In this document: positions 5,037-5,045 of the stretch, piece after piece | Position numbering within the stretch: the first letter of the stretch is position 1 | How the letters are laid out: each line of letters starts with the position of its first letter | Assembly: GCA_023140035.1 (NCBI GenBank) | Contig: JAGLML010000088.1 | Location: 1-5,045 of the forward strand | DNA: 5,045 nucleotides | Origin: Thermoplasmatales archaeon | Lineage (GTDB): Archaea > Thermoplasmatota > E2 > DHVEG-1 | Reading direction: 5' to 3' | The notes under the pieces: model-generated | Seen by the model: the letters and a program-made list of their open reading frames with translations, nothing else | The model's database searches: none | What the model was told of the DNA's origin: nothing | Made by a program: the position numbers and the translations under genes

Positions 5037-5045
5037 ATGGGTAAA
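5037..5045 (+). CDS. Start of a further gene, only three codons in the window
   Basis: ATG GGT AAA (Met-Gly-Lys) begins 8 nt after a strong Shine-Dalgarno and runs off the right edge. The product cannot be identified from three residues. It is co-directional with iorAB but 518 bp downstream, with terminator-like sequences in between, so it is probably a separate transcription unit. Confidence 0.65.

Overview
The window looks archaeal and probably euryarchaeal. It is AT-rich, Arg codons are largely AGA and Ile codons often ATA. Shine-Dalgarno sites are strong inside the operon, TATA-like boxes sit about 25-30 bp upstream of starts, and a ThiD-ThiN fusion of the archaeal type lies next to an archaeal-type indolepyruvate:ferredoxin oxidoreductase operon. 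Genus cannot be resolved from the sequence.

Layout. Positions 2-1150 (minus strand) encode a bifunctional thiamine biosynthesis protein, ThiD fused to ThiN, running off the left edge. Upstream of it on the same strand are a terminator-like hairpin with an 11-T tract, a possible 37-residue ORF (1240-1353) and a weaker 17-residue ORF. From 1354 to about 2030 there is no convincing long gene. That stretch holds a GC-rich hairpin (element A, 1551-1612), a long-range inverted repeat, a hairpin followed by a T tract, and a TATA-like box before iorA.

The plus-strand iorA-iorB operon (2036-4518) is complete, with a 4-bp ATGA overlap. Its products form a TPP- and [4Fe-4S]-dependent enzyme that interconverts aryl-2-oxo acids and aryl-acetyl-CoA using ferredoxin. 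From 4519 to 5036 there is another long gene-poor stretch with a second GC-rich hairpin (element B, 4719-4782), a 14-bp exact duplication and a T-tract hairpin. The next plus-strand gene then starts at 5037 behind a strong Shine-Dalgarno and is cut by the right edge.

How the genes fit together: ThiDN supplies thiamine phosphate, the precursor of the TPP that IorA needs, so the two divergent units are metabolically related; whether they are co-regulated is unknown. The protein-coding genes are ordinary. The unexplained part is the structured non-coding DNA: two hairpin elements of nearly equal size (62 and 64 nt), each upstream of a plus-strand gene with a hairpin/T-tract in between. They could be small RNAs or leader elements, but this is a hypothesis from reading pairings by eye.
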